A DNA stretch of 64,000 nt from Microbacterium sp. SL75 (GCF_026625865.1 NZ_CP113067.1:2666001-2730000); one strand, 5' to 3'. Shown: positions 37,872 to 46,832, numbered from the stretch's first letter. Notes: a model not told the origin generated them from the sequence alone. Numbers and translations are program-made.

Positions 37872-38923
37872 AGGCTGCTCGCCTTCGCGCGCCGGACGAG
37901 CGCGATGAGCACGGGCGCGCCCACGAACGCGGTGACGATGCCCACGGGAACCTCGCTCGGCCACAGCACCACCCGCCCGATCACATCGGAGAGCAGCAGC
38001 ACGGTGGGGGCGATGACCATCGTGTACGGCAGGATCCAGCGCTGGTCGGGGCCGACGATCCAGCGCGCGACGTGCGGGGCCATGAGCCCGACGAAGGCGA
38101 TGGGGCCGGCGATCGCGGTCGCCGACCCGGCGAGCACGGTGATCGCGACGACCGACAGCACGCGCGTGCGCACGAGGCGCGTGCCGAGGGAGGCGGCCAG
38201 GTCGTCGCCGAGGCCCAGGGCGTTCAGCGACCGCGCGCACGCGAGGGCAACGACGACGCCGGTTCCGACGAAGGGCAGCACGGGAACGATGACGTCCCAG
38301 CCGCGCTCCACGAACGACCCGGCGCTCCAGCCGCGCAGTCGCGCGAAGGTCACCGGATCCAGCAGCATCATCGCGCTGGTGATCCCCATCAGGACGGCTC
38401 CGACGGCCACACCGGCCAGGGTCAGGCGCACCGGGTCGGGCCCGCCGCGTCCGACACCGCCGATCGCGTACACCGTCACCGTGACCAGCAGTGCGCCTCC
38501 GAAAGCCCACGGTAGGAACTGCAGTGCCGTCACGGCCCCCAGCACGACGCCGACGGCGACGAACAGGGCTGCTCCGGCATCCACCCCCAGGATGCCGGGA
38601 TCGCCCAGCGGATTGCGGGTGAAGGCCTGGATCAGGGCGCCGGCGAGGCCCAGGGCCACTCCGGCGACGATCGCGGCGATCGTGCGCGGCAGGCGCAGGT
38701 CGAGCACGATCTGATCGCCGACACCGCCGTCGGGGCTGGTCAGCGCGTGCCATATCTCGGTGGGGCCGAGCGCGTTCGAGCCGACCGCGATGCTCAGGCC
38801 CGCCGCTAGGGCGAGCGCCAGCACGGCGATGACGAGACCGGCGGCCCGCCGACGCCGTGGGAGCGAGGGGAGGCGGTCGCGCCGCGCGCTGGGGCGCGAC
38901 GCGACCGACGGCGAGGGTGTCAC
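37868..38923 (-). CDS. iron-siderophore ABC transporter permease, FecCD family (first)
   Basis: 351 aa with an Arg-rich N-terminal tail and about nine or ten membrane segments. Signs are LRLPRTIAAIVAGVALGLAG, FTRNPLGDPGILGVDAG, SLGTRLVRTRVL and GLMAPHVARWIVG. The start is GTG at 38923, 7 bases after the binding-protein stop. With the next permease and the FepC ATPase it forms the importer. Confidence 0.93.
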   Translation of the reverse strand: MTPSPSVASRPSARRDRLPSLPRRRRAAGLVIAVLALALAAGLSIAVGSNALGPTEIWHALTSPDGGVGDQIVLDLRLPRTIAAIVAGVALGLAGALIQAFTRNPLGDPGILGVDAGAALFVAVGVVLGAVTALQFLPWAFGGALLVTVTVYAIGGVGRGGPDPVRLTLAGVAVGAVLMGITSAMMLLDPVTFARLRGWSAGSFVERGWDVIVPVLPFVGTGVVVALACARSLNALGLGDDLAASLGTRLVRTRVLSVVAITVLAGSATAIAGPIAFVGLMAPHVARWIVGPDQRWILPYTMVIAPTVLLLSDVIGRVVLWPSEVPVGIVTAFVGAPVLIALVRRAKASSL

Positions 38924-38930
38924 CGGAGGA

Positions 38931-39986
38931 TCAGCCCTCGACGCTCTGCGGCGAGGTCCCCGCGACGGCCTTTTCGAGGCGCGGCACGAGCTCGTCGAGA
39001 GCGTACTTCTGGCTCAGCGGGGTGAGGAAGTAGATGGCTCCGGCCAGCTCCGCGTCGGTGTACACGGCTCGGCCGCCGGCGACCGCGCTCAACGAGCGGG
39101 TCGTGCCGAAGTCGAGCAGCGCGGGCAGCGACTCGGCGCTCTCGGTGGCGAAGACGATGACGTCGGCGTCGATGAGCGACATGTTCTCACCCGAGATGAG
39201 CGCCTGCGCGCCCTTCTGCTGCACGTACTTGTCGAGCCCCGGCGTGATCACGAAGCCCAGATCGGTGAGGAAATCGGTGTTCAAGCCGTCGGGGTAGACG
39301 TAGATGCTGCCCTGCCACGGGCCGCCCTGCGAGAACGACGCGGTCTTGCCCGCGAACTCGGGGTGCGCCGCGGCGGCTGCCGCGTACTTCTCTTCGATTC
39401 CGGTGATCAGGCTCTCGCCCTCGGCGCTGCGCCCCATCGCCTGCGCGATCTGACGGGTCTGTCCCTTCCAGTCCGAGAAGTAGCCCTCGGTGCCGGCGAC
39501 GCTCGCGATCGTGGGGGCGATGGCGCTGAGCTTGGTGTAGTCGTCGGCGGTCAGCTTGGCGTTCGTGCCGACGATGAGATCGGGCTCGAGAGAGGCGATC
39601 TTCTCGAACTCGAGGCCGTCGGTCGCGGAGAGCACGGTGGGCTCGGCGCCGTTGAGCAGATCCGTGGCCCAGGGCCAGACGGCATAGGGCTGTTCGCCGT
39701 ACCACTCGGTCGTGGCGACCGGGGGCGTGCCGAGCTCGAGCAGGACGTCCTGCTCAGTCAGGCCGACCACGACGACACGTTGCGGCTCGGCTGTGACGGT
39801 CGTCTCGCCGAACTGGTGGGTGACCGTCACGGGGAAGGTGTCGCTCGGCTGTGTCGAGTAGGTGGCGTTACGGGCGCCGGCCTCGGCAGTGCTGCCACAG
39901 CCGGCGAGCAGGGCCGCGGCGACGGCGAGGACGGAGCCCAGTGCGGCGAGGCGCACGGGGCGGGAGCGATGGCGGGGAGCAGGCAT
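38931..39986 (-). CDS. iron-siderophore substrate-binding lipoprotein
   Basis: 351 aa. Signal with lipobox ALLAGC (Cys near residue 30), then a FepB/FhuD-like periplasmic-binding fold: TAEPQRVVVVGLTEQDVLLEL, IASLEPDLIVGTNA and IFATES-like spacing near residue 275. It captures ferric siderophore outside the membrane. It is the first gene of a six-gene operon and lies behind an iron box at 40018-40036, so iron limitation should induce the whole set. Which siderophore it binds cannot be read from the sequence. Confidence 0.93.
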   Translation of the reverse strand: MPAPRHRSRPVRLAALGSVLAVAAALLAGCGSTAEAGARNATYSTQPSDTFPVTVTHQFGETTVTAEPQRVVVVGLTEQDVLLELGTPPVATTEWYGEQPYAVWPWATDLLNGAEPTVLSATDGLEFEKIASLEPDLIVGTNAKLTADDYTKLSAIAPTIASVAGTEGYFSDWKGQTRQIAQAMGRSAEGESLITGIEEKYAAAAAAHPEFAGKTASFSQGGPWQGSIYVYPDGLNTDFLTDLGFVITPGLDKYVQQKGAQALISGENMSLIDADVIVFATESAESLPALLDFGTTRSLSAVAGGRAVYTDAELAGAIYFLTPLSQKYALDELVPRLEKAVAGTSPQSVEG

Positions 39987-40017
39987 GCGGACTCTCGGGT
40001 CGATGGGACGGGCGCCG

Positions 40018-40036
40018 CTAGGTTAGCCTTGCCTTA
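40018..40036. promoter_or_regulatory. DtxR/IdeR-type iron box
   Basis: CTAGGTTAGCCTTGCCTTA matches the recalled 19-base consensus TTAGGTTAGCCTAACCTAA at 15 positions. It lies 31 bases upstream of the siderophore-binding lipoprotein gene and 32 bases upstream of the divergent AraC gene, so it could control both. Confidence 0.85.
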
Positions 40037-40068
40037 CCTTGGCCGCCATCGTCGTGAGGAGACATTCG

Positions 40069-40905
40069 GTGCTGGATCACGACACCGTGATGTCGCGTAG
40101 CGAACATCCCGGATCGACGGATGCCATATCCGAGGCCACCCATAGTCGCCACTGGACATCGGCGGAATTCGCGGTGATCTCGACGTCGGTCAGTGCCGGC
40201 GCCGGTTTCGACCCGCACCGCCACGAGGAGGATCAGCTCGCCTGGATGGCGTCCGGCTCCATGGAGGTCTCGGTCGGGGCCGACCGCTGGCACCTGCGCC
40301 GCGACCACCAGGTCTGGATCCCCGCCGGCGTCCTCCACGAGATGCGCTTCACCGAGCCGGGGGAACTCGTCAGCGCCTACGTCGACCAGCGTCACCGGCC
40401 CGCGCGCACGGGGTGGGAGCGCGCCCGGGTGCTCGCCCTCGACCCGCTCGGCGGCGCCCTGCTGAGCCACCTCGCCGCGGGCGATCGTGCAGAGGGGCGC
40501 CGCCAGTCGTGCTTCGCGATCCTGAGCGACCTCGTCGCCGAGGCTCCCGTCGCGCGCGAGGTCGTCGCGCTGCCGCAGGACCCGCGGGCACGGGCCGTTG
40601 CCGTCGCCCTGCTGGACCGGCCCGACGACGAGCGCGACCTGGACGCCTGGGCGGCCGAGGTGGGTGTGAGCGCCAGAACCGTCGCGCGGGCCTTCGTCGC
40701 CGACACCGGGCGCACCTTCCGCGAGTGGCGCGTGCGCGCGCGCCTGCACGCCGCCGTGGGTCTTCTGCTGCAGGGAGAACCGGTGCACGTCGTGGCCCCC
40801 GCGGTCGGATACGACTCGGTCAGCAGTTTCATCTCGGCGTTCCGCCGTCGTTTCGGGGTGACTCCGGCCGTCTACGCCGGGCGATCGCGCGAGATGCCCG
40901 ACTGA
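40069..40905 (+). CDS. AraC-family regulator next to the siderophore operon
   Basis: 278 aa. The N-terminal cupin-like sensor domain has DPHRHEEDQLAWMASG and WIPAGVLHEMRF. The C-terminal AraC double helix-turn-helix (about 180-275) has DAWAAEVGVSARTVARAFVADTG and GYDSVSSFISAFRRRFGVTP. The GTG at 40069 is preferred because GAGGAG lies 7 bases upstream; an earlier in-frame TTG at 40039 is almost at the iron box. It is divergent from the siderophore operon and probably activates it when the ligand is present; this is inferred from position. Confidence 0.88.
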   Translation: MLDHDTVMSRSEHPGSTDAISEATHSRHWTSAEFAVISTSVSAGAGFDPHRHEEDQLAWMASGSMEVSVGADRWHLRRDHQVWIPAGVLHEMRFTEPGELVSAYVDQRHRPARTGWERARVLALDPLGGALLSHLAAGDRAEGRRQSCFAILSDLVAEAPVAREVVALPQDPRARAVAVALLDRPDDERDLDAWAAEVGVSARTVARAFVADTGRTFREWRVRARLHAAVGLLLQGEPVHVVAPAVGYDSVSSFISAFRRRFGVTPAVYAGRSREMPD

Positions 40906-41248
40906 GACGGGACCGAGAGCGGCGACGTCACGCCGAGAATCGCTCGAGATGTTCACCCCGTCGGATGCCGGGCAGTCGCGGCTCCCGCGCGACGACGTCG
41001 ATCACGGGTCGTCGTCCTTCATCGCCGTCGTGGCGACGGTCTCGGCCGAGGAGGGCAACCTCCTCAGGCGGTGTCATCCGTACGTCGGTGGGCCTACTAG
41101 GCTGTAAAAGCCTTGTGCTCGGGTGACCCTCCGGGCGAAGGCCGACCAGGATGACACCCCCGTGGCATCCATCGGTCGAGAAGATCGCGGGGTGCCGCAA
41201 GCCCCCGCGTTCGACCACACGGGCGACCAGAAATCGCAAGGAGGCGCG

Positions 41249-42544
41249 GTGAGCGACGCGGGCACGCAGCAGGACAAGGCCACTCTCACGGTAGGGGGCA
41301 CCACCGCCGAATTCCCGGTCCTGCGAGGCACCGACGGCGTTCCGAGCATCGACATCGCGTCGCTGACGAAGCAGACCGGTCACACCACGCTCGACTATGG
41401 TTTCGTCAACACGGCGTCGACCAAGTCCGACATCACCTACATCGACGGTGACCAGGGCATCCTCCGCTACCGCGGCTACCCGATCGAGCAGCTGGCGAAG
41501 AACAGCACCTACCTCGAGGTCGCGTGGCTGCTCATCTACGGCGAGCTGCCGTCGGCATCCGAGCTGGCGTCCTTCGACGAGCGCATCCGCCGTCACACGC
41601 TGCTGCACGAAGACCTCAAGAGCCTGTTCTCGGCTCTGCCCCCGACGGCGCACCCCATGTCGGTGCTGTCGGCCGCGACGGCCGCGCTCTCGACCTACTA
41701 CGAGGCAGAGTCCGACCCGCACAACCCCGAGCACGTTGAGCTCAACACGGTGCGCATGCTCGCGAAGCTCCCCGTGATCGCGGCCTACGCGCACAAGAAG
41801 AGCATCGGTCAGGCCTTCCTCTACCCCGACAACTCGCTCGGCTTCGTCGACAACTTCCTCAAGCTGAACTTCGGCGTGCACAGCGAGCCCTTCGAGGCCA
41901 ACCCCGTCATGACGAAGGCCCTCGACCTATTGCTTATGCTCCACGAGGACCACGAGCAGAACGCGTCGACCTCGACCGTGCGCCTCGTCGGCTCGACAGG
42001 GGCCAACCAGTTCGCTTCGATCTCGGCCGGTATCCAGGCGCTCTCGGGTCCCCTGCACGGCGGCGCGAACGAAGCCGTGCTGCAGATGCTCGCGCGCATC
42101 CGCGACTCGGGCGAGAGCGTCGAGCGCTTCGTCGAGCGGGTGAAGAACAAGGAGCAGGGCGTCAAGCTCATGGGCTTCGGTCACCGCGTCTACAAGAACT
42201 ACGACCCGCGCGCCAAGCTCGTCAAGGAGTCGGCCGACGAGGTGCTCGAGGCCCTCGGCGTCAGCGACCCGTTGCTCGACCTCGCCAAAGAGCTCGAGCA
42301 GATCGCTCTCGAGGACGACTACTTCAAGGAGCGTCGCCTCTACCCGAACGTCGACTTCTACACCGGCGTGATCTACAAGGCGATGGGGTTCCCCACGCGC
42401 ATGTTCACCGTGCTGTTCGCGATCGGACGCCTGCCCGGCTGGCTCGCGCAGTGGCGCGAGGCCATTACCGACCCGCAGACCAAGATCGGTCGCCCGCAGC
42501 AGCTGTACACGGGTGCCGCCGAGCGGAACTATCCCGGCGTCTGA
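41249..42544 (+). CDS. gltA: citrate synthase GltA
   Basis: 431 aa type II citrate synthase, which condenses oxaloacetate and acetyl-CoA at the entry of the citric acid cycle. Motifs are IDGDQGILRYRGYPIEQLA, LMLHEDHEQNASTSTVRLVGS, LSGPLHGGANEAVLQML and the active-site GFGHRVYKNYDPRA. AAGGAGG before the GTG at 41249 sets the start, although the frame is open to 41123. A -10-like TAGGCT near 41098 would give a leader of about 145 bases. A strong hairpin follows the gene. Confidence 0.96.
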   Translation: MSDAGTQQDKATLTVGGTTAEFPVLRGTDGVPSIDIASLTKQTGHTTLDYGFVNTASTKSDITYIDGDQGILRYRGYPIEQLAKNSTYLEVAWLLIYGELPSASELASFDERIRRHTLLHEDLKSLFSALPPTAHPMSVLSAATAALSTYYEAESDPHNPEHVELNTVRMLAKLPVIAAYAHKKSIGQAFLYPDNSLGFVDNFLKLNFGVHSEPFEANPVMTKALDLLLMLHEDHEQNASTSTVRLVGSTGANQFASISAGIQALSGPLHGGANEAVLQMLARIRDSGESVERFVERVKNKEQGVKLMGFGHRVYKNYDPRAKLVKESADEVLEALGVSDPLLDLAKELEQIALEDDYFKERRLYPNVDFYTGVIYKAMGFPTRMFTVLFAIGRLPGWLAQWREAITDPQTKIGRPQQLYTGAAERNYPGV

Positions 42545-42551
42545 CCGAATC

Positions 42552-42591
42552 CGAAACGCCCCGTCCCTCTCGCGAGGGGCGGGGCGTTTCG
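42552..42591 (+). terminator. hairpin terminator of gltA
   Basis: CGAAACGCCCC and GGGGCGTTTCG pair perfectly around an inner CCCTC/GAGGG stem, 7 bases after the stop. Only a short T-run is present. Confidence 0.8.
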
Positions 42592-42719
42592 CCGTGCGCG
42601 GGGCGAGCGCCAAGGGCGCGGCGCTGCGCGCGGCGGGTTCCGCGGGTGCGGCGCTGGGCCTCGTGGGCCCTGGTGGGTAGGGCGCTGCGCGCGGCGGGCA
42701 CGTCGGTGGGTTCGGCTGC

Positions 42720-42790
42720 ACGCATAAACGCTCTTGGCGCGCGCAAACGCGAGGAGAGCGTGTTTGTGTGCGCGGGGAGCGTTTATGCGT
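42720..42790. repeat. 71-base nested palindrome, copy A
   Basis: Perfect 13-base ends ACGCATAAACGCT (42720-42732) and AGCGTTTATGCGT (42778-42790). Inside lies a second inverted pair with AAACGCG and CGTGTTT. The element contains four AAACGC-like motifs, two per orientation. Confidence 0.85.
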
Positions 42791-42903
42791 GAGGGGCGGA
42801 TGCCGTGGGCCGGGCGCGTCGCGCCCCGGGTGCAGCGCTGCGCGCGGTGGGCTCGTGTGGGTAGGGCGCTGCGCGCGGCGGGCACGTCGGTGGGTTCGGC
42901 TGC

Positions 42904-42974
42904 ACGCATAAACGCTCTTGGCGCGCGTAAACGCGAGGAGAGCGTGTTTGTGCGCGCGGGGAGCGTTTATGCGT
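42904..42974. repeat. 71-base nested palindrome, copy B
   Basis: Same ends as copy A (42904-42916 and 42962-42974), same length and nearly the same middle. It lies in the second 184-base unit. Confidence 0.85.
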
Positions 42975-43054
42975 GAGGGGCGGATGCCGCGGGCCGGCCG
43001 CGTCGCGCCCCGGGTACAGCGTTGCGCGCGGTGGCCCCCCGGTGGGTTCGGCCG

Positions 43055-43125
43055 CGGCATAAACACTCTCACCGCGCGTAAACGCGCTGTGCTCGCGTTT
43101 CTGAGCGCGGATCGCGTTTATGCGC
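43055..43125. repeat. 71-base nested palindrome, diverged copy C
   Basis: GCATAAACACTC at the left and GCGTTTATGCGC at the right keep the 71-base length, and the inner GTAAACGCG and CGCGTTTC are retained. The left end has a mismatch against the other copies. Confidence 0.7.
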
Positions 43126-43205
43126 GGGGTGGGGAGGCAGCGGGACGTCGACGCAGCGCGACACCCCGCGGCGACGCAATGCCCGCACCGCCCCGGCCCG
43201 AGCGA

Positions 43206-43253
43206 TCGCGCCTCAGGCGTGTCGCGCCTCAGGCGTGTCGCGCCTCAGGCGTG
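43206..43253. repeat. three 16-base tandem repeats at the dapD stop codon
   Basis: TCGCGCCTCAGGCGTG occurs three times in a row. On the minus strand each unit reads CACGCCTGAGGCGCGA, which includes a near-palindrome CGCCTGAGGCG and a copy of the dapD stop TGA. The first unit met by dapD supplies its last codons. Confidence 0.85.
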
Positions 43254-44165
43254 CAGCGCCTCGTTGAGGGTGACGCCGACACCCGCGCGGGCCGAGGCCT
43301 CGACGGTGCCGGTGAGCGAGTTGCGGCGGAACAGGATGCCGTCGCGGCCGGAAAGCTCCCCGGCCTTGATCGTCTCGTCACCGACCTTCACCTTCGTTCC
43401 GGCGGTGACGTACAGACCCGCCTCGACGACGCAGTCGTCGCCGAGCGAGATACCGATACCCGCGTTCGCGCCGAGCAGCGTGCGCGCTCCGATCGAGACG
43501 CGGTGGGTGCCGCCGCCCGACAGTGTGCCCATGATCGAGGCGCCGCCGCCGATGTCGGTGCCGTCACCGATGACGACGCCCTGCGACACGCGGCCCTCGA
43601 TCATCGAGGAGCCGAGCGTGCCGGCGTTGAAGTTGACGAAGCCCTCGTGCATCACGGTCGTGCCGGGGGAGAGGTGCGCGCCCAGGCGCACACGCGAAGC
43701 GTCGGCGATGCGCACGCCCGCGGGGAGCACGTAGTCGGTGAGGCGCGGGAACTTGTCGAGACCCTGCAGCTCGATACCGTGACGCTTGAGCTGCGGCAGC
43801 AGCCGGGCCGCGTCGTCGGGGTGCACGGGGCCGGCGTTGGTCCAGGCGACGTTGGGAAGGTGGCCGAAGATCCCGTCGAGGTTGATCTCGTTGGGGCGCA
43901 CGAGCAGGTGCGACAGCGCGTGCAGACGCAGGTAGGCATCGATCGTCGAGGCGGGGGCCTCGTCGGCGTCGATCGTGAGGGACACCGTCTCGACGACGAC
44001 TCCGCGTCGCTCATCGGGGCCCGTGGAGGATGCGAGCGCCGCCTTCTCGGCATCCAGGTCGTTCGAGTCGCCCAGGACCGGCTTCGGGAACCAGGCATCG
44101 AGCACTGTCCCCCCGGTGGTTCGTGTCGAGAGGCCGGCAGCGCTGATGCGTCGTTCGTTGCTCAC
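43245..44165 (-). CDS. dapD: tetrahydrodipicolinate N-succinyltransferase DapD
   Basis: 306 aa. It succinylates tetrahydrodipicolinate in the succinylase branch of diaminopimelate and lysine synthesis. The C-terminal half is a left-handed beta-helix of hexapeptide repeats (LGAHLSPGTTVMHEGFVNFN, then GDGTDIGGGASIMGTLSGGG), and the layout is the actinobacterial DapD type. The GTG at 44165 is set by TACCCT 6 bases upstream on the minus strand. It is divergent from dapE with 42 bases between. The end of the gene lies in a tandem repeat of its own last codons. Confidence 0.93.
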   Translation of the reverse strand: MSNERRISAAGLSTRTTGGTVLDAWFPKPVLGDSNDLDAEKAALASSTGPDERRGVVVETVSLTIDADEAPASTIDAYLRLHALSHLLVRPNEINLDGIFGHLPNVAWTNAGPVHPDDAARLLPQLKRHGIELQGLDKFPRLTDYVLPAGVRIADASRVRLGAHLSPGTTVMHEGFVNFNAGTLGSSMIEGRVSQGVVIGDGTDIGGGASIMGTLSGGGTHRVSIGARTLLGANAGIGISLGDDCVVEAGLYVTAGTKVKVGDETIKAGELSGRDGILFRRNSLTGTVEASARAGVGVTLNEALHA

Positions 44166-44171
44166 GGTCCC

Positions 44172-44177
44172 AGGGTA
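44172..44177 (-). promoter_or_regulatory. -10 box of dapD (leaderless)
   Basis: TACCCT on the minus strand, 6 bases before the GTG at 44165. The divergent dapE has GAAGAT at 44196-44201, also 6 bases from its ATG. Confidence 0.5.
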
Positions 44178-44207
44178 GTGGGGCACCGCCTGTGCGAAGA
44201 TCGGGGC

Positions 44208-45284
44208 ATGCTCGCGCTCGACCTCACCCAGTCCTCGGCCGCCCTCACCCGAGCGGTCTGCGACATCCACAGCGTCTCGGGAGATGAGACCCCTCTCGCG
44301 GATGCCATCGAGGCCGCCGTCTCCGCGTACGTCCATCTCGAGGTCATCCGCGATGGCGACACCATCGTCGCCCGCACCAATCTGGGGCGCGAGCGCCGGG
44401 TCGTGATCGCCGGGCATATCGACACCGTGCCGATCAACCGGAACCTCCCCGTCGAGGACCGCACGGTCGACGGGGTCGAGGTCATCTGGGGGCGCGGGAC
44501 GGTCGACATGAAGGCCGGCGTCGCGGTGCAGCTCAAGCTCGCCGCCGAGCTCACCGAGCCCCCGGTCGACATCACGTGGATGTGGTACGACCACGAAGAG
44601 GTCGACTCCGCTCTGAACGGCCTCGGTCGGCTGTCGCGCAACCGCCCGGATCTGTTCGAGGGCGACTTCGCCATCCTCGGCGAGCCCAGCAACGGCGAGG
44701 TCGAGGGCGGCTGCAACGGAACGCTTCGCGCGATCGTGCGCACCGAGGGCGTACGCGCGCACAGCGCCCGCTCGTGGATCGGCGAGAACGCGATCCACAA
44801 GGCGGCGCCGATCCTCGCGCGCCTGGCCGAGTACCGAGCCCGCGAGATCGAGGTCGAGGGTCTCGTCTACCGCGAGGGCCTCAATGCCGTGAGCATCTCG
44901 GGCGGTGTCGCGGGCAACGTCATCCCCGACGCGTGCGCCGTCGAGGTCAACTACCGCTTCGCTCCGAGCCGCGACGCCGCGGCTGCGATCCGCGTCGTCA
45001 CCGACGTGTTCACCGGCTTCGACGTCGAGATCGTCGACGTGGCCGAGGGCGCTCGCCCGGGCCTCGACGCGGCTCTCGCGAGAGACTTCGTGGATGCCGT
45101 GGGCGCGACGCCGAAACCCAAGTACGGCTGGACCGATGTGGCGCGGTTCTCGGCCCTCGGCATCCCGGCCGTCAACTACGGCCCCGGCGACCCGCATCTC
45201 GCGCACCACGACGAGGAGCGCGTGCCGCTCGCGCAGATCGACGCCGTCGAGCAAGGCCTGCGTGCCTGGTTGAGCGGGTCGTGA
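44208..45284 (+). CDS. dapE: succinyl-diaminopimelate desuccinylase DapE
   Basis: 358 aa M20-family metallohydrolase that removes succinate from N-succinyl-diaminopimelate. Metal and catalytic residues are His70 and Asp72 (AGHIDTVPIN), Asp100 (GRGTVDMKAG), Glu130-Glu131 (YDHEEVDS), a Glu in LGEPSNGEVEGGCNG and a His in DPHLAHHDEERVP. Like other actinobacterial members it uses the short GRGTVDMK form. It follows dapD divergently and its stop overlaps the next gene as GTGA. No ribosome binding site is visible, so it may be leaderless. Confidence 0.93.
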   Translation: MLALDLTQSSAALTRAVCDIHSVSGDETPLADAIEAAVSAYVHLEVIRDGDTIVARTNLGRERRVVIAGHIDTVPINRNLPVEDRTVDGVEVIWGRGTVDMKAGVAVQLKLAAELTEPPVDITWMWYDHEEVDSALNGLGRLSRNRPDLFEGDFAILGEPSNGEVEGGCNGTLRAIVRTEGVRAHSARSWIGENAIHKAAPILARLAEYRAREIEVEGLVYREGLNAVSISGGVAGNVIPDACAVEVNYRFAPSRDAAAAIRVVTDVFTGFDVEIVDVAEGARPGLDAALARDFVDAVGATPKPKYGWTDVARFSALGIPAVNYGPGDPHLAHHDEERVPLAQIDAVEQGLRAWLSGS

Positions 45285-46504
45285 CCACCGCGGCCACGAC
45301 GCGCACGCGGGTCGCCTGGGGGGAGCGTCTGCCCCTGGCGGCGCGCATCGCGATCGTCTACATCGCTGCGCGCGTGGTCACGACGGGCTTCTTCCTTCTC
45401 GCGTCAGCGCTGTCGGGCCCGGGTTCGCGCTACGGCATCGCGCCCTCGCTCGAGAAGCTCGCCCTGGGGTGGGACGCGCAGTGGTACTGGCTCGCCGCGG
45501 TGTCGGGGTACCCGGTGGATCTGCCGATCGCCGCGGGCGGTCACGTCGCCGAGAACGCCTGGGCGTTCATGCCCCTGTATTCGTACCTCTCGGCCGGGCT
45601 GGGCTTCCTGCTCGGGTCGTGGGGCGCGGGGGCCATAACGATCTCGCTGGCCGCGGGCTACGGAGCCTGTCTCGTGCTGCACTCCCTGCTGCGCGAGCGC
45701 ATCGGCGCGTCGGCTGCGATGTGGGCCGTGGTCTTCTTCGCGTGCGGGCCGCTGGCAGCCCTGTTCCAGGTGGGGTACGCCGAGGCGTTGTTCCTCTTCT
45801 TACTCTTCCTCGCTATCCGGTGTGTTCAGCGGCGGCAATGGACCTGGCTCTACCTGCTCGTTCCCGCGATGGGTTTCACACGCCCCGGCATCCTCGCTTT
45901 CGCCCTGTTCCTCGGGCTCTACGGCATCCATCGCTTCCTCCATCGTCGGACGGATCCGCTGCCGACGCGCGATATCGCGCACCTCGTGGCCCTGGGCGGA
46001 CTCTCGGTCGTCGTGGGCTTCGCGTGGCAGGCGATCGCGGGCTTCGTCACCGGCGACCCCGGCGCGTATCTCGCCACCGAGCTCGCGTGGCGACGCAACT
46101 GGCTCGGCGATTCGAGCGGCGGGTTCCTCCCCGTCGACGGGTTCGTGCAGGCCGCGGGATTCTGGTTCGCCCGCTGGGGGCTGGGCGCGGCGACGGGATA
46201 CGTTTTCCTGGCAGTGCTCGTGCTGGCCGTGGCCGCGCTGTTGCTGTTCTCCCCGCAGGTGAAGCGCCTCGGCATCGAGGTGCGACTGTGGTCGGCGAGC
46301 TACCTGGTCTACCTGCTGCTGGTGTTCTTCCCGCAGTCGAGCATCTTCCGGTTGCTGGTGCCGATCTCGCCGTTGTGGGGGGCTCTCGCGGTGCCGCAAT
46401 CACGCCGATGGCGGATCGGCGTCCTCGCTCTCGCTCTGCTCGGACAGTGGTGGTGGATCTACAACATGTACGCCCTCGCGAACGCGTACTGGCAGATTCC
46501 CTGA
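45281..46504 (+). CDS. integral membrane glycosyltransferase, PIG-V/GT-C-like
   Basis: 407 aa with nine or ten hydrophobic segments. An early luminal-type stretch, LGWDAQWYWLAAVSGYP, has the acidic residue in WDAQW that resembles the catalytic Asp of PIG-V-like mannosyltransferases, and AENAWAFMPLYSYLS with FTRPGILAF follows. Such enzymes use polyprenyl-phosphate sugars at the outer face of the membrane; the acceptor is unknown. Coupled to dapE by GTGA. No signal peptide or soluble domain is seen. Confidence 0.75.
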   Translation: MTTAATTRTRVAWGERLPLAARIAIVYIAARVVTTGFFLLASALSGPGSRYGIAPSLEKLALGWDAQWYWLAAVSGYPVDLPIAAGGHVAENAWAFMPLYSYLSAGLGFLLGSWGAGAITISLAAGYGACLVLHSLLRERIGASAAMWAVVFFACGPLAALFQVGYAEALFLFLLFLAIRCVQRRQWTWLYLLVPAMGFTRPGILAFALFLGLYGIHRFLHRRTDPLPTRDIAHLVALGGLSVVVGFAWQAIAGFVTGDPGAYLATELAWRRNWLGDSSGGFLPVDGFVQAAGFWFARWGLGAATGYVFLAVLVLAVAALLLFSPQVKRLGIEVRLWSASYLVYLLLVFFPQSSIFRLLVPISPLWGALAVPQSRRWRIGVLALALLGQWWWIYNMYALANAYWQIP

Positions 46505-46597
46505 TCCCCGTTCACGTCCGTCGACCACGCGGTACGACCCGCCGCGCAGGATACCGGTAAACTTCTCAGGCAGACCAACGACGAAAAGGGGGCCGCG

Positions 46598-46768
46598 ATG
46601 GCAGCCATGAAGCCGCGTACCGGCGACGGACCGATGGAGGCCGTGAAGGAGGGCCGGTTGATCATCGTGCGCGTGCCGCTCGAGGGTGGCGGGCGACTCG
46701 TCGTCTCGGTGAACGACGCCGAGGCGAAGGAACTCTACGACGTGCTCGGTGGTGTCGTCACCGCCTGA
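46598..46768 (+). CDS. DUF3117 small conserved actinobacterial protein
   Basis: 56 aa beginning MAAMKPRTGDGPMEAVKEGR, with the conserved core IVRVPLEGGGRLVVSVNDAEA and the end ELYDVLGGVV. This family is nearly universal in actinobacteria and always about this size; its function is unknown. AAAAGGGGG precedes the ATG. A hairpin follows at 46786. It lies between the glycosyltransferase and the O-methyltransferase, as in the recalled mycobacterial order (Rv1211 region). Confidence 0.93.
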   Translation: MAAMKPRTGDGPMEAVKEGRLIIVRVPLEGGGRLVVSVNDAEAKELYDVLGGVVTA

Positions 46769-46785
46769 CGACCATCGACGCAGAA

Positions 46786-46813
46786 AAGGCCGGTCCCTTC
46801 GGGGGCCGGCCTT
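46786..46813 (+). terminator. hairpin terminator after the DUF3117 gene
   Basis: AAGGCCGG and CCGGCCTT form a perfect stem with a 12-base loop, 17 bases after the stop. It is close to symmetric and may also serve the convergent O-methyltransferase gene. Confidence 0.8.
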
Positions 46814-46832
46814 CTTCGTGCGTTCGGAAGAC

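Larger units (their letters stand above)
42673..43040. repeat. two direct 184-base repeats carrying 71-base palindromes
   Basis: The segment 42673-42856 is repeated almost exactly at 42857-43040 (shared start GTGGGTAGGGCGCTGCGC, shift 184). Each unit holds one 71-base palindrome. The whole 700-base gap 42545-43244 contains the gltA terminator and repeats, with no gene I can support; open frames here arise from composition and repetition. Confidence 0.8.

Noticed and set aside
40039..40068. Earlier TTG start for the AraC regulator
   Set aside because: It would begin 3 bases after the iron box and has no ribosome binding site; GAGGAG supports the GTG at 40069.
42529..43072. Repetitive proteins with INALGARKREESVFV-like units in the gltA-dapD gap
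   Set aside because: They are translations of the 184-base and 71-base repeats in either strand; no ribosome binding site and no family resemblance.
42720..43125. CRISPR array
   Set aside because: The repeated units are palindromic 71-base elements in 184- and 151-base steps, not short repeats with unique spacers of equal size, and no cas genes are near.
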